DNA of 64,000 bases from Flavobacteriales bacterium (GTDB lineage: Bacteria > Bacteroidota > Bacteroidia > Flavobacteriales_F > PHOS-HE28), in assembly GCA_020635725.1 (NCBI GenBank), contig JACJZF010000011.1:71081-135080 (forward strand), in the 5' to 3' direction. Positions within the stretch are counted from its first letter, which is position 1; every line of letters starts with the position of its first letter. Of this stretch, positions 26,969 to 35,090 are shown one piece after another. The position numbers were made by a program, and so were the translations under genes. The notes under the pieces are model-generated. The model was not told the DNA's origin, did not search any database, and saw only the letters and a program-made list of their open reading frames with translations.

Positions 26969-28171
26969 ATGCATCCACACCTCCTTCTGAGGACCACCTT
27001 GATCGTGCTCTTCGCTGGCTCCCAACTGGGCGGAGCCGGTCAGAGCAAACGAGACAAACTCGTTGGACCGGTGGAGCGCGCCCCGGGATCCGACTGCGAC
27101 ACATCCGAATGGAAGCTCGTCTTCCATGACGAGTTCGACGGCCAGGCTCTGGACAGGAGCAAGTGGATCACCTACTTCCCCTTCTCGGCTGACGGATCAG
27201 AGAACTGCACGGCCTGCCGATACATGGGGGGCACGAATTCCATCTTCATGGAAGACCAGGTGAGCGTTGCCGATGGGCTGCTCCGTCTTGGTGTGGAGGC
27301 CAAGGAGACCACCTGGCTCGAGGTCACCAAGCAGCACCGCTCGGGCACCATCCGCTCGATTGGCGATGCAGCGTTCACCTTCGGCCGATTCGAGATTCGA
27401 TGCCAGCTGCCCGAAGGTGATGGCCTCTGGCCCGCCTTCTGGATGTTCGGGGGCGAGACCGAGATCGATGTGTTCGAAGTGTGCGGCGAGAAATCGCGGT
27501 GGTTGAAGGGATCGCTGCATCAGTGGGGCAAGACCAGGTTCTCGAACACCGGCAAGCACAAGGGCGAGGACGCTGCGGCCGGCTTCCATGTCTACGCCGT
27601 GGAATGGGAGCCGGAGGAAGTCCGTTGGTATGTCGATGGGCAGCTCTTTCATGCGCGAAGCCGTTACGTCGATGACCGCGGCCGGCCGCTTCAGGCCTGC
27701 GGGCTCAGCCCGGGCGAGTACCACCGCGCACCCTACTTCCCGCGATCGGAGGATAAGGTGAGCGTGATAGCCGGGAATGGCGTAAGCGAGCCGAAAGGCT
27801 ATTGCCGGGGCCCCAGCACGCCCAACCCTTGGTCAGGAAACAGTTCCATGCGCGTGGACTGGATACGTGTGTATCAGCGCGAGCCGCAGCCAGGGCTAAT
27901 CGATCTGTGCGCGCATGCGCGCACCATAAGCACCGTGCCCGGCCGCGACAGCCAAGGGCGGCCGCAAGCCGAGGTCCTTATCGACGGACCGCACGGGACC
28001 CTCGCTTGGCAGATCGGGGAGGGCCTGCTCATCACCGCGCGCCACGAGCATGGAATCACCGTCGCATCCAGTGGAAAGCAAGGATCGACGCGCGTGGTGG
28101 CATCCTGCGATGATGACCCTTGTACCCCGCGCTGCCTCTCGTTCGAGGCCGAGGTGGAATTACCGCGCTGA
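26969..28171 (+). CDS. Glycoside hydrolase family 16 (beta-glucanase-like), secreted
   Basis: 400 residues with a signal peptide. The GH16 fold is recognisable from WKLVFHDEFDGQALDRSKW onward. The catalytic motif EIDVFE is at residues 165-170, with Glu165 the likely nucleophile and Glu170 the acid/base, and the substrate-cleft tryptophan stretch LWPAFWMFGG precedes it. The domain ends at MRVDWIRVYQRE; about 80 further residues have no recognised domain. No T9SS tail is evident, so it may be periplasmic. Expected substrates are beta-1,3 or mixed-linkage glucans. A TACTTTC box sits just before the ATG, although it could also be read from the upstream genes. Confidence 0.9.
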   Translation: MHPHLLLRTTLIVLFAGSQLGGAGQSKRDKLVGPVERAPGSDCDTSEWKLVFHDEFDGQALDRSKWITYFPFSADGSENCTACRYMGGTNSIFMEDQVSVADGLLRLGVEAKETTWLEVTKQHRSGTIRSIGDAAFTFGRFEIRCQLPEGDGLWPAFWMFGGETEIDVFEVCGEKSRWLKGSLHQWGKTRFSNTGKHKGEDAAAGFHVYAVEWEPEEVRWYVDGQLFHARSRYVDDRGRPLQACGLSPGEYHRAPYFPRSEDKVSVIAGNGVSEPKGYCRGPSTPNPWSGNSSMRVDWIRVYQREPQPGLIDLCAHARTISTVPGRDSQGRPQAEVLIDGPHGTLAWQIGEGLLITARHEHGITVASSGKQGSTRVVASCDDDPCTPRCLSFEAEVELPR

Positions 28172-28173
28172 AC

Positions 28174-29067
28174 CTACTGCACCGTTGGTATCATTCCCCG
28201 GATGCCCATGTCCACGACCGTCTCGCCATCGATCGGCTCATACACATTGTCGCCATCCGTCTCTACCCATTCGAAGCTCTTGTTGGTGCTGAGTGAGACC
28301 TGGATCACCACGTCGGCGGTTTCATTGCCGGTGATCGTGAGCGCTGAGGGGAAGGCGCCGGTCACCACGCATGATCCAGCGGGTATCGGCGAGGTGCTGG
28401 CCAAGGGGTTCACCACCGTGGTGCCTGGAGCCTGACCGGTGGTCACCGGGGTTGGCAGCGGCGGATTGATCACCTCGAAGGCCCAGTATCCCTGCAACCG
28501 ATCGTCGTTCACCACCACCGTGCTGTCATGCACCTGGTAGGAAGTGATGTAGGTGTTGAAGCCCAGGAAGGATGCCACGGTGCCCGAGTAGATCGTGCCC
28601 AGCGCCCCGAAGCGGATGTCGTAATTCTGATAGCTCAGCGAGACACGCAGCCATTGGTAGGTTCCCGGTGCCAGCTCGCTCAAAGGAATATTCAGGAACT
28701 CGGCTCCTTGGCTCACAACCAGGCAGAGATCGTGGTCGATCGCGTTCGCTCCGCCCAAGGTGGTCTCCGGTGCGTGGTACACAACATCGCCCTGCCCCAG
28801 CTGGGTCGTGGCCAGCGGAGCGAACTCCACGTAATGGGCGCTCATCTTGTTGAAGCGCGGGCTCTGTGCCCCATGGCCCGCAGGCACCGTTGAGGGCTGG
28901 CCGAGATTGTTCAGCCGCACCTGCGTACTGTCGAACTTGAACTTCATGATCAAGCGGGGCCCCGCTGTTCCGCCTCCGCCGCCGTTCGAATCATCGTCAT
29001 CCTCCTTCTTGCATGAACCAAGGGCGAGGATGGAAAGAGAGAGAAGGGCCAGCAGAGGAACGCGCAT
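28174..29067 (-). CDS. Hypothetical lipoprotein
   Basis: 297 residues starting MRVPLLALLS. The lipobox is LGSC (Cys19), followed by KKEDDDDSNGGGGG, a normal surface-lipoprotein export tail in Bacteroidota. The body is a beta-rich domain of unknown family with LIMKFKFDSTQVRLNNLG near the start; in size and pattern it recalls MbnP-like lipoproteins but lacks their motifs. It converges on the GH16 gene with two bases between stops. A TAGCTTCG-CGG box lies upstream. Confidence 0.75.
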   Translation of the reverse strand: MRVPLLALLSLSILALGSCKKEDDDDSNGGGGGTAGPRLIMKFKFDSTQVRLNNLGQPSTVPAGHGAQSPRFNKMSAHYVEFAPLATTQLGQGDVVYHAPETTLGGANAIDHDLCLVVSQGAEFLNIPLSELAPGTYQWLRVSLSYQNYDIRFGALGTIYSGTVASFLGFNTYITSYQVHDSTVVVNDDRLQGYWAFEVINPPLPTPVTTGQAPGTTVVNPLASTSPIPAGSCVVTGAFPSALTITGNETADVVIQVSLSTNKSFEWVETDGDNVYEPIDGETVVDMGIRGMIPTVQ

Positions 29068-29136
29068 GGGATCGGGTTGAACCGCGAAGCTACAAGCGCC
29101 ATGCCGGCTGTTGTGCTGCATCGCCGAGCGGTTTAG

Positions 29137-29150
29137 TATGCGCGCATACC
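29137..29150. promoter_or_regulatory. Palindromic operator candidate upstream of marR
   Basis: GTATGCGCGCATAC is a perfect 14-base palindrome, 34 bases before the chosen marR ATG. Its core TATGCgcGCATA matches the palindrome in front of fadE (40886-40901) at all positions but one central base. It is a likely MarR autoregulatory site. Confidence 0.6.
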
Positions 29151-29184
29151 TTTTCGGTTTACCTTGGCGGCGAAGCAGAACCGG

Positions 29185-29616
29185 ATGAAGCCAGAGGAGA
29201 CGATTGAATTCCCCATCCGCCGCGTGTGGAGCCGCATCTCACGACTCTACAACACCGAGGCGGCCAAGTACGGCGGCAGCATGGCCATCGGCCAGATCCT
29301 GCTCAACATCGATGCGGAGGGCATCCCCAGCACCAAGCTCGGGCCGAGAATGGGCATGGAGGCCCGCAGTCTTGTACGCACTTTGCAGACCATGGAGGAT
29401 GCCGGCCTGATCCGACGTGCCGCCGATGCGAGCGACGGCCGTGTGGTGCGGATCCACCTCACCGCGAAAGGCAAGCAGATGCGCGATGTGAGCCGCGATA
29501 CTGTGGTGAAGTTCAACCAGGCCGTGCAATCACGCTTCACGGCTGCGCAACTCACCAACTTCCGGCAGGTGATGTCGGAACTCGACAGGATACTCGAACA
29601 GGAACAACTCTTCTAG
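29185..29616 (+). CDS. MarR-family regulator (probable fatty-acid degradation repressor)
   Basis: 143 residues from MKPEETIEFPIRRVWSR; a TTG start 21 bases upstream is an alternative. The winged-helix DNA-binding core is clear: IPSTKLGPRMGMEARSLVRT (helix-turn-helix), then a wing with ADASDGRVVRIHLTAKG. It is the first gene of the beta-oxidation region, and in other Bacteroidota a MarR gene heads this operon. The palindrome upstream and its match before fadE make control of the pathway by this protein the simplest model. The ligand would be an acyl-CoA or fatty acid; this is inference. Confidence 0.88.
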   Translation: MKPEETIEFPIRRVWSRISRLYNTEAAKYGGSMAIGQILLNIDAEGIPSTKLGPRMGMEARSLVRTLQTMEDAGLIRRAADASDGRVVRIHLTAKGKQMRDVSRDTVVKFNQAVQSRFTAAQLTNFRQVMSELDRILEQEQLF

Positions 29617-29712
29617 TTCACCACAGAGGCACAGAGGACACAGAGAAGAACAAGATGAACGCCTTTGCTCATCGATCGCATTCCTCCGTGCCCTCTGTGC
29701 CTCTGTGGTGAA
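29617..29712. repeat. Long inverted repeat between marR and fadN
   Basis: Two 21-base arms, 29617-29637 (beginning TTCACCACAGAGGCACAG) and 29692-29712, are exact reverse complements around 54 bases. Elements with this CACAGAGGCACAGAG motif recur in Bacteroidota and other genomes. In RNA it would form a stable hairpin in the marR-fadN spacer. Confidence 0.8.
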
Positions 29713-29726
29713 GCATTCAAACACAC

Positions 29727-32087
29727 ATGAGCAAACGAAACATCCGCAAAGTCGCCGTGCTCGGTAGCGGCGTCATGGGCAGCCGCATCGCCTGTCACTT
29801 CGCGAACACGGGCACCGAAGTGCTGCTGCTCGACATTCCCGCCAAGGAAGGTCCGCGCAACAAGATCGTGGACGACGCCCTCGTCGCCGCGATCAAGAGC
29901 AGTCCGGCGCCGCTGTATGATGCCCGCTTCGCGAAGCGCATCAGCACCGGCAACTTCGACGACGACCTGCCGAAGATCAAGGACTGCGACTGGATCATCG
30001 AGGTGGTGGTGGAGCGGCTCGACATCAAGCAGCAGGTGCTGGCCAACGTGGAGAAGCACCGCACGCCCGGCACGCTGATCACCACCAACACCAGCGGCAT
30101 CCCCATCCACGCCATCAGCACGGGCCGCAGCGACGACTTCCGCAAGCACTTCTGCGGCACGCACTTCTTCAACCCGCCGCGCTACCTGCCGCTGCTTGAG
30201 CTGATCCCCGGTCCGGACACCGACCCCGCGGTGCTCGACTTCCTGGAGGACTACGGCCAGCGCATCCTCGGCAAGGTCACCGTGCGTTGCCAGGACACGC
30301 CGGCCTTCATCGCCAACCGCATCGGCGTGTTCGGCATCATGGGTCTCTTCCACCTGGTGGAGGAGATGGGCCTCACCGTGGAGGAGGTGGACCGCCTCAC
30401 CGGTCCGGTGCTGGGCCGCCCCAAGAGCGCCACCTTCCGCACGGCCGACGTGGTGGGCCTGGATACGCTGGTGAAAGTGGCGCAGGGCGTGAAGGACAAC
30501 TGCCCCAACGACGAGCAGAACGCCCTCTTCGCCATCCCCGGCTACCTGCAGCAGATGGTGACCCAGAACATGCTCGGCAGCAAGACCGGCAAGGGCTTCT
30601 TCTTCAAGGACCGGTCATCGCCCAAAGGCGACATCCTCGCGCTCGACCTGAAGACGCTGGAGTACCGTCCGCAGGTGAGGCCCAAGTTCGCCACACTGGA
30701 TGCCGCGAAGAAGGAGGATGACCTGCGCAAGCGCACCGCGCTGCTCTACAACGGCACCGACAAGGCCGGCGAGTTCTACCGCAAGAGCTTCCACGGGCTC
30801 TTCGCCTACGTGAGCCACCGCATTCCTGAAATAACGGACGCGCTGTACAAGATCGACGACGCCATGCGCGCGGGCTTCGGCTGGGAACTGGGGCCCTTTG
30901 AGGCGTGGGATGCGATCGGCGTGTCGCCGTCGCGAAACGCTATGGCGACCGCAGGAATGAATGTGGCCCCATGGATCGATGAAATGATCGCCGCGGGCCA
31001 CGCGAGCTTCTACAAGACCGAAGGCGGCAAGCGGCTGTACTACGACATCACCAGCAAGAGCTACAAGCCGGTGCCGCGTGCGGAAGGCACGATCGTCCTG
31101 AGCGACCTGCCGGAGAGCAGCGTGGTGTGGAAGAACAGCGCCGCCACCGTGCGTCACCTGGGCGACGGCATCCTCAGCGTGAGCTGGAGCACCAAGATGA
31201 ACACCATCGGTGCGGAGGTGATCCAAGGCCTCAACAAGGCCATCGACCTCGCCGAGCAAGGGGCAAAGGGGCTGGTGGTCTACAACGACGGCGCCAACTT
31301 CAGCGCGGGCGCCAACGTGGGCATGATCTTCATGATGGCCGTGGAGCAGGAGTACGACGACCTGGAGATGGCCGTGCGCACCTTCCAGAACACCATGATG
31401 CGCATGCGCTACAGCAGCATCCCCGTGGTGGCGGCCCCGCACCAGCTGTGCCTGGGCGGCGGCACCGAGCTCTGCCTGCACGCGGACAAGGTGGTGGCGC
31501 ACGCCGAGACCTACATGGGCCTGGTGGAGTTCGGCGTGGGCGTGATCCCCGGCGGTGGCGGCACCAAGGAGTTCGCCCTGCGCCTCGCCGACGAGCTGAA
31601 GGAGGGCGACATCCGCATCAACGCCATGCGCGAGCGCTTCCTCACCATCGGCCAGGCCAAGGTGGCCACCAGCGGGCACGAGGCCTTCGCGCTCGGCTAC
31701 CTGCGCAAAGGCCAGGACGAAGTGATCGTGAGCCGCGCCCACCAGCTGGCCTACGCCAAGGCCTGCGCGCTGGAGCTGTGGAACAAGGGCTACACCAAGC
31801 CCGCGCCGCGCAAGGACATCAAGGTGCTCGGCCAGGAAGGATTGGGCATCGTGTATGTCGGAGCGAATAGCATGTTGAGTGGGAATTACATCAGTCAACA
31901 TGATGCGCTGATCAGCGAGAAGCTCGGTTACGTGCTCTGTGGTGGAGACCTGAGTGAAGCCACCGAAGTGAGCGAGCAATACCTGCTGGACCTGGAGCGG
32001 AAGGCTTTTGTGGAGTTGTGTATGCAGCGGAAGACGCTGGAGCGGTTGCAGTCTATCATCACCAGCGGGAAAGTCTTGCGGAACTGA
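29727..32087 (+). CDS. fadN: 3-hydroxyacyl-CoA dehydrogenase / enoyl-CoA hydratase, FadN type
   Basis: 786 residues, matching Bacillus FadN in length and domain order. It carries out hydration and NAD-dependent oxidation in beta-oxidation. The N-terminal dehydrogenase has the NAD motif AVLGSGVMGSRIA (residues 10-22) and HFFNPPRYLPLLEL; a second dehydrogenase C-terminal domain follows (to about 430); the C-terminal hydratase has NDGANFSAGANVG and GLVEFGVGVIPGGGGTKE. The order marR-fadN-fadA-fadE is the expected operon order, but here about 3 kb of foreign genes come next. Confidence 0.95.
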   Translation: MSKRNIRKVAVLGSGVMGSRIACHFANTGTEVLLLDIPAKEGPRNKIVDDALVAAIKSSPAPLYDARFAKRISTGNFDDDLPKIKDCDWIIEVVVERLDIKQQVLANVEKHRTPGTLITTNTSGIPIHAISTGRSDDFRKHFCGTHFFNPPRYLPLLELIPGPDTDPAVLDFLEDYGQRILGKVTVRCQDTPAFIANRIGVFGIMGLFHLVEEMGLTVEEVDRLTGPVLGRPKSATFRTADVVGLDTLVKVAQGVKDNCPNDEQNALFAIPGYLQQMVTQNMLGSKTGKGFFFKDRSSPKGDILALDLKTLEYRPQVRPKFATLDAAKKEDDLRKRTALLYNGTDKAGEFYRKSFHGLFAYVSHRIPEITDALYKIDDAMRAGFGWELGPFEAWDAIGVSPSRNAMATAGMNVAPWIDEMIAAGHASFYKTEGGKRLYYDITSKSYKPVPRAEGTIVLSDLPESSVVWKNSAATVRHLGDGILSVSWSTKMNTIGAEVIQGLNKAIDLAEQGAKGLVVYNDGANFSAGANVGMIFMMAVEQEYDDLEMAVRTFQNTMMRMRYSSIPVVAAPHQLCLGGGTELCLHADKVVAHAETYMGLVEFGVGVIPGGGGTKEFALRLADELKEGDIRINAMRERFLTIGQAKVATSGHEAFALGYLRKGQDEVIVSRAHQLAYAKACALELWNKGYTKPAPRKDIKVLGQEGLGIVYVGANSMLSGNYISQHDALISEKLGYVLCGGDLSEATEVSEQYLLDLERKAFVELCMQRKTLERLQSIITSGKVLRN

Positions 32088-32106
32088 TGAACGCGACAAC
32101 AGAGCC

Positions 32107-33954
32107 ATGAGCATCACCATCGACGATATCCTGAAGGCCGCCAGCATTGGCGAGGGTGACGATTGGGAGTTCAAGAGCGCCAAGGGTGGAGTGCCTGGCA
32201 GCCTCTGGAGTACCTACAGCGGCATGGCTAACACTGAGGGCGGTACAATCGTGTTGGGGATCAGCGAATCGGATGGTGTGGTGAGAACCGATGGCTTGCC
32301 ATTGGCACATGCGCAGCATTTGCAAAAGGACCTGTGGGACCTACTGCACAACAAGAACAAGGTGAGCACCAACCTGCTCATGCCAGACGACATTCAAGTA
32401 GTCGTGCATGGTGCGTCGGCATTCGTGGCGATGCGTGTACCGCGTGCCACACGAACGCAGCGACCGATCTATACGGGCAATACGCCGCTTGGGAACACAT
32501 GGCGGCGCTATCACGAAGGCGACTACAAATGCAGCGATGCGGAAGTGCGCCGCATGCTGGCAGATGCGGAGGACATCCGGCCGGACCAACGGATCCTGGA
32601 AGGCTTCACGTTGGAAGATCTCGATACGGCTTCGCTTGATCAATACCGGCAAAGGTTCCGTGCGGCGCGACCGGATCATCCATGGCTTTCGTTGCCTGCA
32701 CAGGAATTCCTGGAACAGTTGGGCGGGTGGCGACGCGATCGTGAAAACCAGCAAGAAGGCATCACCCTAGCGGGGATGCTCATGTTCGGCAAGGACAACG
32801 CGATCCGGGAACCGGGAGCGGCCCCGAACTACTTTGTGGACTACCGGGAGAAGTTGGATCCCGACACGCGGTGGACCGATCGGATCATCCCGGACGGTAA
32901 CTGGCAGGCCAACCTGTTCCAGTTCTACCATCGCGTTTGGCCAAGGCTCGCTGCTGGACTACCAACACCGTTCAAGCTGGAAGGCAATGTGCGGCGGGAT
33001 GAAACACCAGCGCACGAGGCACTACGTGAGGCATTCGTGAACGCACTCATCCATGCTGACTACATGGGCGAGGGTGGTGTAGTGATCGAACGCTATCCCG
33101 ATCGGTTCGAATTCAACAACCCCGGTATCCTGCTCGTTTCACTCGCACAATTCCGAAAGGGCGGCGTAAGCGAAGGACGTAACAAGCAATTGCAGAAGAT
33201 GTTCCTGATGCTCGGTTATGGCGAGCAAGCTGGATCTGGCGTAGAGCGCATACGAGCAGGATGGCGAGACAAGCACTGGCGGGTTCCATTCTTAGGTATC
33301 GGCACCAAGCCGGACAGAGTAATCCTTACGCTGCCCATGGTGAGCTTGATTCCGGCAGACACACTCGCCCATCTGAAGAAGTCTTTTGGCCGAGTGGTCG
33401 ATACATTGAAGCCAGCCGAACTCCAAGCTTTGGCGACTGCTCATCTCGAAGGTGGTGTTTCCAATGGTCGTTTACAGGAGCTTGTGCAAGACCACCGCTT
33501 TGACATCACCAAATCCTTTCAGCACCTGTGCGAACTGGGTCTGCTGGTTTCTGACAACAAGAGGCGCTGGACCACCTATCGTCTACCCACTGCCCCTCCA
33601 AGGGACAAGAGCTTGGCACAAACCGGCCAATCCGTGCCAAGCACAACGGAATTAGGCCCTGACAATCAAGGGAAAAGCTTGGCACGAAAAGCACCAGGTC
33701 GAGATGGTGCCAAGCCCGGACAACCAAGCTCCAAAGTGGCTGGCGAGTGGAACCGGACCTACCAACTGCGGCAATCCATTCTCACAGAAACCAAGGGCCA
33801 GTATCGAACGGTACAGGACTTAGCCGCAACCCTAAAGGTGGGGGCGAACGGGCTTCGTCGCCTTGTCTACAAAATGGTCCAAGCTGGTGAACTGGCACCC
33901 CAATATCCAGACACGCGGCATCCGGGCCAAGCATACATCGCAACAACCCAATGA
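32107..33954 (+). CDS. AlbA_2/Schlafen-like and HATPase domain protein (RecG C-terminal-like)
   Basis: 615 residues. The N-terminal AlbA_2 (Schlafen-type) domain has DDWEFKSAKGG and MANTEGGTIVLGISE (residues 19-55). A GHKL-type ATP-binding domain around 300-395 carries HEALREAFVNALIHADY (N-box) and GYGEQAGSGVERI (lid). Winged-helix segments follow, then a Ser/Pro/Gly-rich linker and a final helical domain. Members act as DNA- or RNA-associated regulators and are common in defence islands. It starts 19 bases after fadN and precedes an HNH nuclease by 22 bases. The coding sequence is more AT-rich than its neighbours, pointing to transfer. No partner system is known to me. Confidence 0.82.
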   Translation: MSITIDDILKAASIGEGDDWEFKSAKGGVPGSLWSTYSGMANTEGGTIVLGISESDGVVRTDGLPLAHAQHLQKDLWDLLHNKNKVSTNLLMPDDIQVVVHGASAFVAMRVPRATRTQRPIYTGNTPLGNTWRRYHEGDYKCSDAEVRRMLADAEDIRPDQRILEGFTLEDLDTASLDQYRQRFRAARPDHPWLSLPAQEFLEQLGGWRRDRENQQEGITLAGMLMFGKDNAIREPGAAPNYFVDYREKLDPDTRWTDRIIPDGNWQANLFQFYHRVWPRLAAGLPTPFKLEGNVRRDETPAHEALREAFVNALIHADYMGEGGVVIERYPDRFEFNNPGILLVSLAQFRKGGVSEGRNKQLQKMFLMLGYGEQAGSGVERIRAGWRDKHWRVPFLGIGTKPDRVILTLPMVSLIPADTLAHLKKSFGRVVDTLKPAELQALATAHLEGGVSNGRLQELVQDHRFDITKSFQHLCELGLLVSDNKRRWTTYRLPTAPPRDKSLAQTGQSVPSTTELGPDNQGKSLARKAPGRDGAKPGQPSSKVAGEWNRTYQLRQSILTETKGQYRTVQDLAATLKVGANGLRRLVYKMVQAGELAPQYPDTRHPGQAYIATTQ

Positions 33955-33976
33955 GAACGATTCTCCAAGCGTTTCA

Positions 33977-34621
33977 ATGACCAAGGCGGAAGCCATACGA
34001 CGCGTCCTTGAAGACAACCACGGTGTCGCGACCTGGGAGATCATCTATAGCCAGATCTCGCGGTACTACCCAGATGCTCAGCGCTCACAAGAGTGGAAGG
34101 CGGGCATCAGAGGAGTACTCTATCGTGAGATCCGAAATGGCCGTTCGTTCAAGATGCTTGACACTGGCGTGGTGAGTTTGTTCGACTATGACGAGAGGAA
34201 CCAAGTCCTTGATGAGGACAAGCCATCCGTCACGACAAAGGACATTCTGCTGAGCATCCGAATTGGTCAGGAACGGTTCCGCAAGAAGCTGCTGCTGTCC
34301 CTTTCCTCTTGCCCGATCACCGGAGTTGATGATGCTCGTTTGTTGAACGCCAGTCACATCAAACCATGGGCAGTATGCGACAACGCTGAACGGCTGGATG
34401 TTCGCAATGGCTTCATCCTAAGCCCCACAGTTGACCAACTCTTCGACAAAGGACTGATCACGTTCGAAGACAACAAACGAATGCTGATCGCGAAGTCCCT
34501 TTCCAAGAAGAACATTGAGCGCCTTGGCCTAGAACATGGTCGTTCGTACCCGCGACTTCCTGTGCAAAGCAGAGAGATGTTCCTTCAGTTCCATCGCGAC
34601 TACATCTTCGACAAGAAGTGA
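33977..34621 (+). CDS. HNH endonuclease
   Basis: 214 residues from MTKAEAIRRV. An N-terminal helical domain (residues 1-70) resembles a HARE-HTH/winged helix. After a linker comes the catalytic part: IGQERFRKKLLLSLSSCPIT, then LLNASHIKPWAV (His127), RLDVRNGFILSP (Asn144) and LFDKGLITF. This is the HNH type seen in restriction and other defence nucleases. It follows the AlbA_2/HATPase gene by 22 bases and is similarly AT-rich, so the two form a probable two-gene cassette. Whether they work together is inference. Confidence 0.85.
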   Translation: MTKAEAIRRVLEDNHGVATWEIIYSQISRYYPDAQRSQEWKAGIRGVLYREIRNGRSFKMLDTGVVSLFDYDERNQVLDEDKPSVTTKDILLSIRIGQERFRKKLLLSLSSCPITGVDDARLLNASHIKPWAVCDNAERLDVRNGFILSPTVDQLFDKGLITFEDNKRMLIAKSLSKKNIERLGLEHGRSYPRLPVQSREMFLQFHRDYIFDKK

Positions 34622-34665
34622 TGAGCATGACCACTCAAATACGCGAAGTGCTTCAACGTAGTGGT

Positions 34666-34878
34666 TCACTTGCTGATGCAACGCACCCAGACAATTTCGT
34701 AGTCGTTGACATCGCCTTCTTCCCTGCGGAACTGTCCACAATACCTCAACATAGCCGCAGCCGCTTTATCCCGCGTTGTGCTCTTCACGGTTCTAGTCTC
34801 GTTCTCATCATCACCCGCACGCTGAGGAGAGCGAGCTGTGACACGCCAGCGCTTCCGTGGTCTCGTATCAACTGCCAT
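34666..34878 (-). CDS. Small hypothetical protein, convergent with the HNH gene
   Basis: 70 residues. The composition looks like a real protein (WRVTARSP, TVKSTTRDKAAAAMLRYC, GDVNDYEIVWVRCI), with a helix between two strands. A TATCTTTT box (34896-34903) with TTTG 23 bases further upstream lies before the ATG on the same strand. No family recognised. The opposite-strand 151-codon frame over the same DNA is less convincing. Confidence 0.45.
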   Translation of the reverse strand: MAVDTRPRKRWRVTARSPQRAGDDENETRTVKSTTRDKAAAAMLRYCGQFRREEGDVNDYEIVWVRCISK

Positions 34879-34940
34879 GGCTATCAGATTTGCGGAAAAG
34901 ATAGACTCACAGCAACAACCTCAGTCCAAAGCAGTACCGC

Positions 34941-35040
34941 ATTTCGCGTGAGCGATCGAAGCGGCACCCCACAGGCCGGTAATCCGGCCGAGGAGTACAG
35001 CGGAGAGCGCGACCCCGAGGCTCTGGGAGGGGGCACGCCC
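34941..35040 (+). repeat. Structured palindromic repeat, copy 1
   Basis: About 100 bases ending GGGGGCACGCCC. The key hairpin is GGCCGG-TAAT-CCGGCC (34974-34989), followed by GAGGAGTACAGCGGA. It ends 50 bases before the thiolase gene. Copy 2 lies in opposite orientation after the thiolase gene. Confidence 0.75.
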
Positions 35041-35090
35041 AACACACAACAAGCAACAGTCAGTCCGGCATAGGACATAAGACAACAACC

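Noticed and set aside
32107..34621. Classification of the AlbA_2/HNH pair as a known named defence system
   Set aside because: Domain content alone does not match a system I can name with confidence, so it is reported only as a candidate.
34618..35073. 151-codon plus-strand frame after the HNH gene
   Set aside because: It runs through the structured repeat at its end and has no coherent protein pattern; the minus-strand frame at 34666-34878 is more convincing.
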